A stretch of DNA of 19,779 bases. Origin: Dehalococcoidia bacterium (GTDB taxonomy: Bacteria > Chloroflexota > Dehalococcoidia > Lucifugimonadales > JAGWBF01). Of this stretch, positions 7,620-14,713 are shown one piece after another; within the stretch, counting starts at the first letter, position 1, and each line of letters begins with the position of its first letter. The stretch is taken from assembly GCA_021296015.1 (NCBI GenBank), contig JAGWBG010000017.1, positions 1 to 19,779 of the forward strand, in the 5' to 3' direction. A model generated the notes under the pieces. That model saw only the letters and a list, made by a program, of their open reading frames with translations. It made no database searches and was not told the origin of the DNA. Made by a program: the position numbers and the translations under genes.

Positions 7620-7648
7620 AGTATACGAGTATTGACTGGGGCTTGCAA
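7620..7648 (-). promoter_or_regulatory. Sigma-70 type promoter of the trpS operon
   Basis: On the minus strand TTGCAA (7648-7643) and TATACT (7625-7620) are separated by exactly 17 nt. Transcription would begin near 7613, giving a leader of about 49 nt before the ATG at 7564. The match is good enough to settle the trpS start, because an upstream ATG at 7648 would lie in the -35 box. The divergent pdhA-like gene begins at 7787. I found no comparable promoter for it: TACAAT at 7732-7737 is a possible -10 without a -35 partner. Confidence 0.65.
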
Positions 7649-7786
7649 CAGTTATGGTGGCTCCTTCGGTAAAGGTGTTACTGATGACTAGGAGCACCAT
7701 CTCAGCTATAGCGGTATTCTGAACAGGGGTGTACAATTGCCCCATTCGGGTAGACGTGAGTTGCAATGGGAAAGAAGGAGGTGGGT

Positions 7787-8735
7787 ATGGCTCTTGATTC
7801 GCAGCAACTATTGGAAATGTACCGGAAGATGGCCACAATTCGAAGGTTTGACCAGAGGGCCGTGGAAGAGTTCCATGAGGGCAACATCCCCGGGGTTGTT
7901 CACGCCTATATTGGCCAGGAAGCGATAGCCGTGGGAGTGTGTACGGCCCTGCGCCAGGACGACCAGATTGCAAGCACTCACCGGGGTCATGGGCATACCA
8001 TTGCCAAGGGTGCCGACATCAAGCTGATGATGGCGGAGCTATTCGGCCGGAGCAACGGATATTGCCACGGCAAGGGTGGCTCCATGCACATAGCGGATTT
8101 CAGTGTGGGGATGCTGGGGGCCAACGGTATTGTGGGAGCGGGAATGCCCATCGCCGCCGGTGCGGCTCTGGCAGCCCAACTGGAAGGGGGAGATAGGGTA
8201 GCCCTGGCCTTCTTTGGGGACGGGGCCTCTAACGAGGGCGCCTTTCATAGCTCTTTGAACCTGGCCTCTGTGTGGCAGCTCCCGGCTATCTTCGTGTGCG
8301 AGAATAATGGGTGGGCAGGCCGTCTCAGGGCCAGACGGGGCGACCCGTGCAGTTAGCTACAACATTCCCGGCATCAGCGTAGACGGCACCGACGTTCTCG
8401 CCGTCTACGAGGCCGCTGAGCAGGCCGTTGGGCGCGCCAGGGCTGGCGAAGGGCCGACCCTGATTGAGTGCAAGGCATACCGATGGCGGATTCACGCGGA
8501 GCAGAGGGGGAATCCGCCTGATCCAAGACCACAGGAAGCGAAGGAACTGGGACCCCAGAATGACCCCATAGCGTCCTTCGGTGCGACTCTGATAGCTCAG
8601 GGCATTGCCACACCTGAAACGCTCCGGCACATGGACGAGGAGGTAAAGTCGTCTGTGGAGGAAGCTATAGACTTTGCCAAGGCCAGCCCGCTGCCCAACC
8701 CGGCGGATGCCCTGCTGGACGTTTTTGCGCCCTGA
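7787..8735 (+). pseudogene. E1 alpha subunit of ThDP-dependent 2-oxo acid/acetoin dehydrogenase, frameshifted
   Basis: ATG 7787 is preceded by AAGGAGGTG (7775-7783), so the in-frame ATG at 7766 is not the start. The N-terminal part is a standard E1 alpha: VHAYIGQEAIAVG (38-50), THRGHGH (64-70), GYCHGKGGSMH (91-101) and the thiamine diphosphate motif GDGASNEGAFHSS...CENN (144-174). After ENNGWA at about 8315 the frame is lost and reaches TAG at 8354. The other frame carries the rest, QAVSGPDGATRAVSYNIPG, then DGTDVLAVYEAAEQAV and ECKAYRWRIHAEQ, to TGA 8733-8735. Family alignment expects about six more residues at the junction, so a deletion of 17 or 20 nt is more likely than a single-base error. 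E1 alpha with E1 beta decarboxylates pyruvate, a branched 2-oxo acid or acetoin. If the lesion is real, the complex is dead unless another alpha subunit exists. Confidence 0.88.
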
Positions 8736-8749
8736 TTGGCCCTGATTGG
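8730..8749. repeat. Tandem 10-bp duplication across a stop codon
   Basis: CCCTGATTGG occurs twice without a gap (8730-8739, 8740-8749). The first copy contains the TGA stop of the E1 alpha frame (8733-8735). It looks like a slippage duplication in the spacer before E1 beta. No function is evident. Confidence 0.8.
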
Positions 8750-8809
8750 GGTGTGGGATACACCGGAAAGTGGGGTTGAGCCGTAGACTGACGTGTGAGG
8801 AGAGAGATT

Positions 8810-9775
8810 ATGCCAGAACTTACCTATATCGAAGCCTTGATGGAAGCCTTCCAGGAAGAGATGCGGCGGGATGATAAAGTGTTCCACATCTGTGGTGGCT
8901 TGGGTCCTCTTGCCGGTCTTATACCTGAGTTCGGCGAGTCGCGGGTGAGGGTCTGTCCCATCTCCGAGGAGGCCTACGTGGGGGCCAGCATAGGAGCGGC
9001 GGGCGGCGGGTTCCGTCCCGTTGTAAGCCCCGGCATGATGACCTTCGCTTTCACCGCCATGGACCAGATAGTAAACCAGATGGCGAAAATCCACTATATG
9101 TTTGGTGGGCAGGCCCCCTTCCCGATTGTATTCAGAGCGTCTACCGGTGGAGGCCGGTCAGCCGCCGCCCAGCACTCTCAGAGTCCCCATCCCATGTTCA
9201 TGAACCTGGCGGGCCTGAAGCTGGTCATGCCTGCTACTCCTTACGATGCTAAAGGGCTTATGAAGAGCGCCATCCGGGACAACAACCCGGTGGTATTCTT
9301 TGAGGACCAGATACTGGCGGCCAGTGGGGAGAAGGGACAAGTCCCGGATGGGGAATACACTATTCCCATCGGTGTGGCCGACGTGAAACGCCAGGGCAGC
9401 GACGTTACCTTGGTGGCTATCTCCAAGATGGTGCCGGAGGCTCTGGCCGCCGCTGAGGAGTTGCAATCTGAAGGTATCTCCGCAGAAGTTGTGGACCCCA
9501 TGACCCTGGCCCCCCTGGACAGGGATACCATACGCGCCTCGGTAAAGAAGACGGGGCGGGTGGTTATCGCAGACGAAGCTTGTATTACCTGCAGCGCTGC
9601 CGCCGAGGTTTCAGCGACAGTAACCGAAGACCCGGCGACCTTCCGCGCCCTGAAGGCCCCGCCCAAGCGCGTGTGCGCCCCCGACGTGCCCATACCTTAC
9701 AGCCCAGTTATGGAGCAGTTCTGTCTGCCGGACAAGGCCCGCATCATCGAGGGGGTGAGGGAAGTGCTGGGGTAG
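8810..9775 (+). CDS. E1 beta subunit of ThDP-dependent 2-oxo acid/acetoin dehydrogenase
   Basis: A protein of 321 residues, the normal length for E1 beta, which completes the thiamine diphosphate active site at the alpha/beta interface. ATG 8810 is preceded by AGGAGAG (8798-8804) and gives MPELTYIEALMEAFQEEM. A GTG at 8795 would sit before the ribosome site and is less likely. Visible motifs: PISEEAYVGASIGAAGGGFRP (about 50-70), MTFAFTAMDQIVNQMAKIHYMFGGQ, GGGRSAAAQHSQSPHPMF with the active-site His122, DNNPVVFFED, and VVDPMTLAPLDRDTI in the transketolase C-terminal domain. It follows the E1 alpha reading frame after 74 nt and is intact although its partner is frameshifted. No E2 lipoyl acyltransferase or E3 gene is in the window, so the specific substrate (pyruvate, branched 2-oxo acids or acetoin) is open. 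Confidence 0.93.
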   Translation: MPELTYIEALMEAFQEEMRRDDKVFHICGGLGPLAGLIPEFGESRVRVCPISEEAYVGASIGAAGGGFRPVVSPGMMTFAFTAMDQIVNQMAKIHYMFGGQAPFPIVFRASTGGGRSAAAQHSQSPHPMFMNLAGLKLVMPATPYDAKGLMKSAIRDNNPVVFFEDQILAASGEKGQVPDGEYTIPIGVADVKRQGSDVTLVAISKMVPEALAAAEELQSEGISAEVVDPMTLAPLDRDTIRASVKKTGRVVIADEACITCSAAAEVSATVTEDPATFRALKAPPKRVCAPDVPIPYSPVMEQFCLPDKARIIEGVREVLG

Positions 9776-9912
9776 CGGCATAACAGGCCCGGAGGCTTTG
9801 GCGAATCCTTGCTCTCGGCCGCCTTCCGAGGGTTGACTTCCGCCCACACCGATGCGAAACTCTTAATACATCCCCATGCGGTAGAACACCTCCCGGCAAG
9901 GGCGAGGCAAGA

Positions 9913-10632
9913 TTGCTCATAGACCTCCATACCCACACCTTCCCCAACTCGGATGACAGTTTTGTGAGCCCGGATGAGTTGGTTGATGCGGCCAAGAGCC
10001 TGGGCTTAGACGGTATATGTATAACCGAGCATGACTACTTCTGGGACCTCGATGACATTCGCGCCCTCTCCAGAAAGCACGGTTTCCTGGTACTGCCGGG
10101 GTGTGAGGTCAACACCGACGGAGGGCATGTGCTGGTGTTTGGCTTGGAGAAGTACGTCTTCGGGATGCATAAAGCGACCTTTCTTCGCGAACTGGTGGAA
10201 CAGGCAAGCGGGGTAATGGTAGCGGCCCATCCCTATAGAAGGCGATACATCCGTGACGGAGCCAAGAGGGCGGACGACTACCGGGCAATGGTCAATAATG
10301 CCTGCCGGGACGAGTTCTTCTCCTTCTGCGATGCGATTGAGGTATTGAATGGGCGCGCTACCGACGACGAGACCGGCTTCTCCCGAGACCTGGACCGCCG
10401 TCTTGGATTGGGGGCGGTCGGTGGCAGCGATTCTCATAGATTGGAGCATCTAGGCAAGGCAGCGACCAGGTTCCATAGAAAAGTCGGCTGTCTGGAAGAC
10501 TTGATTGGAGAGTTGAAAGCCGGCAGGTTCGAGCCGGCGACTCTGGACGGTAGCTTGGCATTGGACTCTCCGGTTGAACGGGCCAGGGGATATTGTGTAC
10601 CACCAGCCTTGCAAGTGAATGAGACCACGTAG
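9913..10632 (+). CDS. PHP-domain metal-dependent phosphoesterase
   Basis: A protein of 239 residues with the polymerase-and-histidinol-phosphatase (PHP) domain. Metal-ligand motifs are in order: DLHTHT (His6, His8), ITEHD (Glu39, His40), PGCEV (Glu65), AAHPYR (His106) and GGSDSH (Asp173, His175). The family includes nucleoside-3',5'-bisphosphate phosphatases and 5'-3' exonucleases of the TrpH/YciV type. Single-domain proteins of this size usually hydrolyse small phosphoesters. TTG 9913 is the only sensible start: the PHP strand begins immediately after it and no in-frame ATG lies upstream. GGCGAGG at 9901-9907 may serve as ribosome site. The TAG stop is directly followed by the ATG of the ABC ATPase gene, indicating one transcript. 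The 137 nt before it hold no clear promoter or terminator. Confidence 0.88.
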   Translation: MLIDLHTHTFPNSDDSFVSPDELVDAAKSLGLDGICITEHDYFWDLDDIRALSRKHGFLVLPGCEVNTDGGHVLVFGLEKYVFGMHKATFLRELVEQASGVMVAAHPYRRRYIRDGAKRADDYRAMVNNACRDEFFSFCDAIEVLNGRATDDETGFSRDLDRRLGLGAVGGSDSHRLEHLGKAATRFHRKVGCLEDLIGELKAGRFEPATLDGSLALDSPVERARGYCVPPALQVNETT

Positions 10633-11631
10633 ATGAGTGATATATTAAGGGCACAAGACCTTCACGTGAATTTCTACACGAAGGACGGGGAGGTTAAGGC
10701 GGTCAACGGCGTGAGCTTCTCTCTTCAGGCAGGCTCTATTCTGTGTTTGGTAGGGGAAAGTGGGGCGGGCAAAAGTACCACGGCCCTGGCCTTGTTGGGC
10801 TTGCTTCCCAAGGCGGCGAGAGGGCCCAGTGGCAGCGTACACTTTGATGGGCTTGACCTTCTATCCGTGGACCAGCAGACCCTCCGTCGGATTAGAGGCA
10901 AAGAAATATCCATGATTCCCCAGGAGCCTCGGGCATCCCTCAACCCCATCCTGACTGTAGGGACTCAGGTGGAGGAGCAAATCCTAGCCCACACGGATTT
11001 GTCTAAGAAGAATGCTAACAGGCTGGCGTTGGATATGCTAAGGGACGTGGGACTGCCTGATCCCAAAAATATCCTGAAGCAGTATCCGTTCCAGTTGAGT
11101 GGCGGGATGTGCCAACGGGTAATGCTCTCCATGGCCCTGGCTCTGCGTCCGAGGGTGTTAATCGCCGATGAGCCTACCTCGAGCCTGGATGTGACACTTC
11201 AGGCGGAGATTCTGAGGCGACTCAAGGACACTTGCAGGGAGCTTAACTCGTCCATGCTCCTCATAACCCATGACATGGGCATAGTGGCCCAGATGGCTGA
11301 CGAGGTGGCGGTGATGTATGCTGGGAGCATTGTGGAGTCTGCCGACGTTCAGACGCTGTTTCGCTATCCCCAGCACCCGTATATGTACGGCCTCTTCCAG
11401 TCTCTTCCTCGTCTTGATAGGCCGGGACGCCGCTTTGAGCCTATCAGGGGGAATCCGCCGGACTTGATGAACCTGCCGGGGCAGTGCCCATTTCTGCCGC
11501 GCTGTTCCAAGGCGATTTCAAAATGCAGGCTGGAGCCCATGCCGGTTCTGGATGAAGTGGAACCCGGCCATAAAGTAGCTTGCTATAACACCCTGGACTA
11601 TGACTGGATGAACGGCGATGATGAAGGCTAA
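10633..11631 (+). CDS. Oligopeptide/dipeptide-type ABC transporter ATP-binding protein (DppD/OppD family)
   Basis: A protein of 332 residues with all ABC motifs: Walker A GESGAGKST (41-49), Q-loop IPQEP (95-99), signature LSGGMCQRV (155-163), Walker B VLIADEPTSSLD (175-186) and H-loop LLITHD (209-214). The extended C-terminal oligopeptide-transporter domain carries four cysteines (C285, C291, C298, C317) in CPFLPRCSKAISKC...VAC, the pattern that holds a [4Fe-4S] cluster in mycobacterial DppD. It would power import of peptides or similar solutes at the inner face of the membrane. The ATG follows the PHP stop with no gap. No permease, binding protein or second ATPase is adjacent, so it is an orphan here and must work with subunits encoded elsewhere. 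Its TAA overlaps the holA stop on the other strand. Confidence 0.93.
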   Translation: MSDILRAQDLHVNFYTKDGEVKAVNGVSFSLQAGSILCLVGESGAGKSTTALALLGLLPKAARGPSGSVHFDGLDLLSVDQQTLRRIRGKEISMIPQEPRASLNPILTVGTQVEEQILAHTDLSKKNANRLALDMLRDVGLPDPKNILKQYPFQLSGGMCQRVMLSMALALRPRVLIADEPTSSLDVTLQAEILRRLKDTCRELNSSMLLITHDMGIVAQMADEVAVMYAGSIVESADVQTLFRYPQHPYMYGLFQSLPRLDRPGRRFEPIRGNPPDLMNLPGQCPFLPRCSKAISKCRLEPMPVLDEVEPGHKVACYNTLDYDWMNGDDEG

Positions 11632-12701
11632 CGCTGCCTGCGTCGTCCGGAGGCCGCCACGAGTCCAGAAGATTCACTAACCAGAAGCTCCAGGGCAAGG
11701 TCTTGCTCCAATCGCCCCCGTTTCACGGCAAGGTCGGCATCCAGGAGGCTGCGGTAGAGCCATTCCAAGCTACTCGCCGAGTGTTTCCTGGCTTGCTCAA
11801 CCGTCTTTCTAAGGACGAAATCCTGATTGATTCCCAGCCTGCTCCCTATATCCTTCTCGCCGTGATTTCTGTCAATCAGGTCTCTAGCCAACGTTGTGAG
11901 CCGGAGTTGCCTTGCTATCATGGCGACGATATAGGGGAACTCTGCGCCGTCGTCTCTGAGACGGTGCATCAACTGCAGGGCTACCGCAGGTCTGCCCTCA
12001 AGGAGGGCGTCGACGGCGCTGAAGATACTTGCTTCTCTGGCTTGGGACACCAGCAATCGGACGTCTCCCTCCTCTATCGCCCGCTCTCTGGCGTAAAGGG
12101 TGAGCTTCTCCAACTCGTTGTCTACTGTCCTGAGGTTGCCCCCCACAAGCTGGGTCAAGAGACGTATGGCGCCCGGCGTTATCTGAGCTCCCTTTTCGGT
12201 CACCCGGTTTCTGACCCACCGTGCAAGCCCCTCTCCCGAAGGGGTGGGAAGCTCCTGGACCTGGACGATGGGCTGGAGCTTTTGCAAAAGGGGATTTCTC
12301 CGGGATAAACTGCTTTCCATGAATACCAGGAGGGTGCTGGGGGGCATCTCCTCTTCGATGTAACGGGGCAACTCCTCCCAGGCCGACTGGGAGTTGCGTC
12401 CTGCCCCGGCAGGCCTGTGGTCTGAGCCTGTAGGAGTACTGCGACCGGAGGACGTATCCCCCCTCCTCCTACCTTCGCGAGCTTCGGATTGGGATAGCAG
12501 ACCTTCTACCACCACCAGACGGTACTCGGCAAGGAAAGGCATTGCATTGCAGAAGGTCGTTATCTCTGCCAAGTTTGTCCGGCTACCTGAAAGGGTATGG
12601 CTATTGGCCTCGAGTGCTTCGGGAGGACCTATCTGTTCTTGAAGCTCTTTCAAAGCCCGAGAGACCAGGTAGCTATCGCCATGAAGCAAGTGTGCCGGCA
12701 T
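11628..12701 (-). CDS. holA: DNA polymerase III delta subunit
   Basis: Delta subunit of the clamp loader, which opens the beta sliding clamp during DNA replication. From ATG 12701 the protein has 357 residues, within the family range. Recognisable parts: HLLHGDSYLVSRALKEL at the N-terminus, FLAEYRLVVVEGLL, STLLVFMES, LVGGNLRTVDNELEKLTLYA (the most diagnostic stretch), IFSAVDALLEGRPAVALQLM, MIARQLRLT and DADLAVKRG near the C-terminus. The start is placed at 12701 because GGAG lies 7 nt upstream. ATG 12752 would add 17 residues and has no ribosome site. A low-complexity Arg/Ser/Gly stretch in the N-terminal third (REGRRRGDTSSGRSTPTG) looks like a flexible linker. The gene stands alone on this strand and converges with the ABC gene, sharing stop-codon bases. 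Confidence 0.93.
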   Translation of the reverse strand: MPAHLLHGDSYLVSRALKELQEQIGPPEALEANSHTLSGSRTNLAEITTFCNAMPFLAEYRLVVVEGLLSQSEAREGRRRGDTSSGRSTPTGSDHRPAGAGRNSQSAWEELPRYIEEEMPPSTLLVFMESSLSRRNPLLQKLQPIVQVQELPTPSGEGLARWVRNRVTEKGAQITPGAIRLLTQLVGGNLRTVDNELEKLTLYARERAIEEGDVRLLVSQAREASIFSAVDALLEGRPAVALQLMHRLRDDGAEFPYIVAMIARQLRLTTLARDLIDRNHGEKDIGSRLGINQDFVLRKTVEQARKHSASSLEWLYRSLLDADLAVKRGRLEQDLALELLVSESSGLVAASGRRRQR

Positions 12702-12870
12702 TTCCGTTCTCCGAAACCGAGAGAAGCGCGAAACTGTTGGGGCTGTCGTCATTTCCGCGCACGCTGGAATCCGCCCCTGCCATGCTGACTTCCGCTTTCA
12801 TGTGGGAGACAGGGTTAGGCGAGTTGCCCGCCTCCGACGGATGCACTTCTCACCGCGACAGTGGTGATGT

Positions 12871-12899
12871 TTCAAAGATACCATACGGGGGTTTATAAT
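12871..12899 (+). promoter_or_regulatory. Sigma-70 type promoter before the DUF1232-like gene
   Basis: TTCAAA (12871-12876) and a perfect TATAAT (12894-12899) are separated by 17 nt. Transcription would start near 12906, about 27 nt before ATG 12933. It is probably the promoter for the interrupted membrane-protein gene and could read on into hemW. The rest of the 231-nt gap between holA and this gene contains nothing else I can support. Confidence 0.6.
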
Positions 12900-12932
12900 A
12901 ATAGTTGAAACGGTAAGGTTAGGGTGTTTGTT

Positions 12933-13322
12933 ATGTGGTGGCGTCTCGCACTCCCGTTGGTCTTCATGTTCGCTCCCAACATCATCTCAAGGGTCGTGAG
13001 GGCGGCTTACCTTGTCTGGAAGCTGACTCTGGACCACCGGGTCCCCCTACTATTGAAACTTCTGGTGCCTGCCACGATTCTCTAATTTGTCACGCCCTTG
13101 GCGCGTGTGCCCTACGTGGGTCTTGCGGGTTATCTATTCGTTCTCTGGGTTGCGGTCTCAATCCTCTTCAACCTGGCACCCCGCGACGTGGTGGAGAGTT
13201 ACGCACCCTGGAGGGCAGGCAAGAAAACCGGGAGTACCGTGAAAGAAGACCCTTCGCAGGTAGTAGAGGGCAGCTACCGCCTATTGGACGATGAGGGGCC
13301 TACCGAAAACAAGAAGAAGTGA
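12933..13322 (+). pseudogene. Small membrane protein, DUF1232 (YkvA)-like, interrupted by in-frame TAA
   Basis: From ATG 12933 one reading frame gives 50 codons ending in KLLVPATIL, then TAA at 13083-13085, then FVTPLARVPYVGLAGYLFVLWVAVSILFNLAP and a charged tail to TGA 13320-13322. Read through the stop, the 129-position product resembles DUF1232: a basic helix (LTLDHRVPLLLKLL), then the pattern LYFVTP.a.VPYvGLaGYL and a second hydrophobic helix. The stop falls where the family has Tyr (YlisP or YfvsP), so a TAC-to-TAA change is likely. The usual acidic residues of the family (D in PiDliP, DD after GYL) are also missing, so the assignment is tentative. The second half could re-initiate at TTG 13098, giving a 74-residue fragment. 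The function of the family is not known. Confidence 0.6.
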
Positions 13323-13340
13323 GCGGGGAATTAACGGTCT

Positions 13341-13354
13341 CACCGATTCCGGTG
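13341..13354 (+). terminator. Small hairpin after the DUF1232-like gene
   Basis: CACCG (13341-13345), loop ATTC, CGGTG (13350-13354) forms a perfect 5-bp stem 18 nt after the stop at 13322. No T tract follows, so it is at best a weak terminator or pause site before hemW. Confidence 0.25.
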
Positions 13355-13412
13355 GCTTGTGGTGAGGGGCGTTTGTTGACCACTTCAACGTGTAAGATGA
13401 TGGCTAGTGTGT

Positions 13413-14636
13413 ATGAATGACATGTCCTTAAAAGGGGAGATTCTGCCAGATGGCATCTCCCTCTACATCCACATTCCATTCTGCAAGAGCAAGTGCCCCT
13501 ACTGCGACTTCAACACCTATCAGGGTATCGAGTCTCTTATGCCCCCCTATCTTGATGCCCTGGGATTGGAAATCCGACTCTGGGGCAGTACTCTTGGGAA
13601 CCCCAGGGTGAACACCATTTTCTTCGGTGGCGGGACTCCCTCTTACATCTCTCTGGAGCACATGGAAAAGGCGCTATGCTCCGTAGCCGGTGCCTTTGAA
13701 GTCGTTCAGGATGCAGAGACCACCATTGAGGCCAACCCGGGAGATCTGAACGGGCCGGCCCTGACCCGGCTGCTGGAGGTTGGGGTAAATCGGCTAAGTA
13801 TAGGAGTCCAGAGCCTAGATGATTCCTTGCTCGCCATGCTGGGGCGTCGGCATACTGCCCAGGAAGCGATGGAAGGCTACAGGCTGGCACGGCACACGGG
13901 TTTTGAGAGTGTGAACCTCGACCTGATGTATGGTCTGCCCCATCAGACGATGGCCCAGTGGGAATACACTATGGAAAAGATACTGGAGCTTGACCCTCCC
14001 CACGTGTCCCTCTACTGCCTCACCCTGGAGGAGGGGACCCCTATGGAGCGCTGGGTACGCCAGGGCCAACTCCCTGAGCCGGACCCGGACCTGGCAGCAG
14101 ACATGTATACGTCGGCCCGGGAGTCCCTGGACCGGGCGGGCTATCACCATTACGAAATATCAAACTGGGCCATGCCCGGATTCCAGTCCCGGCATAACCT
14201 GGCCTACTGGCTTAACCGGTCCTATCTAGGCGTGGGGCCGGGCGCCCACTCCTGCCTTCGTGGGCACCGCTTCTGGGATGTGGCCTCCCCACGGGAGTAC
14301 ATCAGGAGAGTGCATGGCTGGGGGGCTGACGATGTGAAGCGGGTTGATATTATTGATAGAGATACTCTGCTGCGGATTGGCCCGGTGGACGGTGTTGAAG
14401 CCGTCGGGCCAAGACTGGAGATGGCAGAGACCATGTTCCTGGGGCTGCGCCTCCTGGACGGCCTGAGTGTGGAGGACTTCAAGGGCAGGTTTGGCCATGA
14501 CCCAATGCAGCTATACCGCCCTCAAATTGGTGAGCTTGAAGGTGAGGGACTTCTGGAGGATTCGGATGGCTTGCTCCGCCTCACCGAGAAGGGGTGCCTC
14601 CTCGCCAACCAGGTCTTTATGCGCTTCCTTGATTGA
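13413..14636 (+). CDS. hemW: HemW-type radical SAM protein (heme chaperone; formerly 'oxygen-independent coproporphyrinogen III oxidase-like')
   Basis: A protein of about 407 residues. The radical-SAM cluster motif CKSKCPYCDF (C24, C28, C31) follows SLYIHIPF. FFGGGTPS binds SAM, and TIEANPGD, RLSIGVQSLDD, DLMYGLPHQT and YEISNWAMPG are typical of HemW. HNLAYW matches the HNxxYW motif that separates HemW heme chaperones from true HemN, and GVGPGAHS follows. The C-terminus (LRLLDGLSVEDFKGRFG...LTEKGCLLANQVFMRFLD) is the HemN/HemW wing domain. HemW hands heme to membrane respiratory proteins. The start is uncertain: GTG 13407, ATG 13413 and ATG 13422 are in frame and none has a good Shine-Dalgarno sequence. 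I take 13413. It precedes selB by 77 nt on the same strand. Confidence 0.92.
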   Translation: MNDMSLKGEILPDGISLYIHIPFCKSKCPYCDFNTYQGIESLMPPYLDALGLEIRLWGSTLGNPRVNTIFFGGGTPSYISLEHMEKALCSVAGAFEVVQDAETTIEANPGDLNGPALTRLLEVGVNRLSIGVQSLDDSLLAMLGRRHTAQEAMEGYRLARHTGFESVNLDLMYGLPHQTMAQWEYTMEKILELDPPHVSLYCLTLEEGTPMERWVRQGQLPEPDPDLAADMYTSARESLDRAGYHHYEISNWAMPGFQSRHNLAYWLNRSYLGVGPGAHSCLRGHRFWDVASPREYIRRVHGWGADDVKRVDIIDRDTLLRIGPVDGVEAVGPRLEMAETMFLGLRLLDGLSVEDFKGRFGHDPMQLYRPQIGELEGEGLLEDSDGLLRLTEKGCLLANQVFMRFLD

Positions 14637-14656
14637 GAGGTTCACAGGAGGTCCAA

Positions 14657-14685
14657 TTGCCCTTGCCCTTGGTAGGTGCTATCCT
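14657..14685 (+). promoter_or_regulatory. Possible promoter of selB-nurA-herA
   Basis: TTGCCC (14657-14662) and TATCCT (14680-14685) lie 17 nt apart, with TGC just before the -10 making it an extended -10. Transcription would start near 14692, about 22 nt before the selB ATG. The gap after hemW is 77 nt, so read-through from hemW is equally possible. Confidence 0.45.
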
Positions 14686-14713
14686 AAAACCATGAAGCGA
14701 AAGGGACCGCACC

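Noticed and set aside
7565..7786. T-box or trp leader before trpS
   Set aside because: The predicted promoter leaves only about 49 nt of leader, too short for a T-box, and no T-box consensus was seen.
7473..7973. 166-aa minus-strand frame across the trpS/E1 alpha divergent region
   Set aside because: It overlaps both the trpS N-terminus and the E1 alpha N-terminus in other frames and covers the promoter. No motif.
8307..8735. Independent 142-aa gene starting at ATG 8307
   Set aside because: Its product is the C-terminal part of E1 alpha (YNIPGISVDGTDVLAVYEAA, YRWRIHAEQ). The ATG lies inside the ENNGW codons of the first part, so it is the second piece of a frameshifted gene.
1610..13085. 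TAA read as a sense codon (alternative genetic code or readthrough)
   Set aside because: TAA ends intact genes normally here (ABC ATPase at 11629, selB at 16577), and LLM-3 also has an unrelated frameshift. Mutation is simpler.
12935..13294. 119-aa plus-strand frame
   Set aside because: It is Gly/Arg/Ser/Pro-rich without structure, whereas the overlapping frame from 12933 gives coherent hydrophobic helices and a DUF1232-like pattern.
14637..14713. tRNA-Sec (selC) in the gap before selB
   Set aside because: The gap is only 77 nt and contains no acceptor/T-arm consensus. A promoter-like element fits better.
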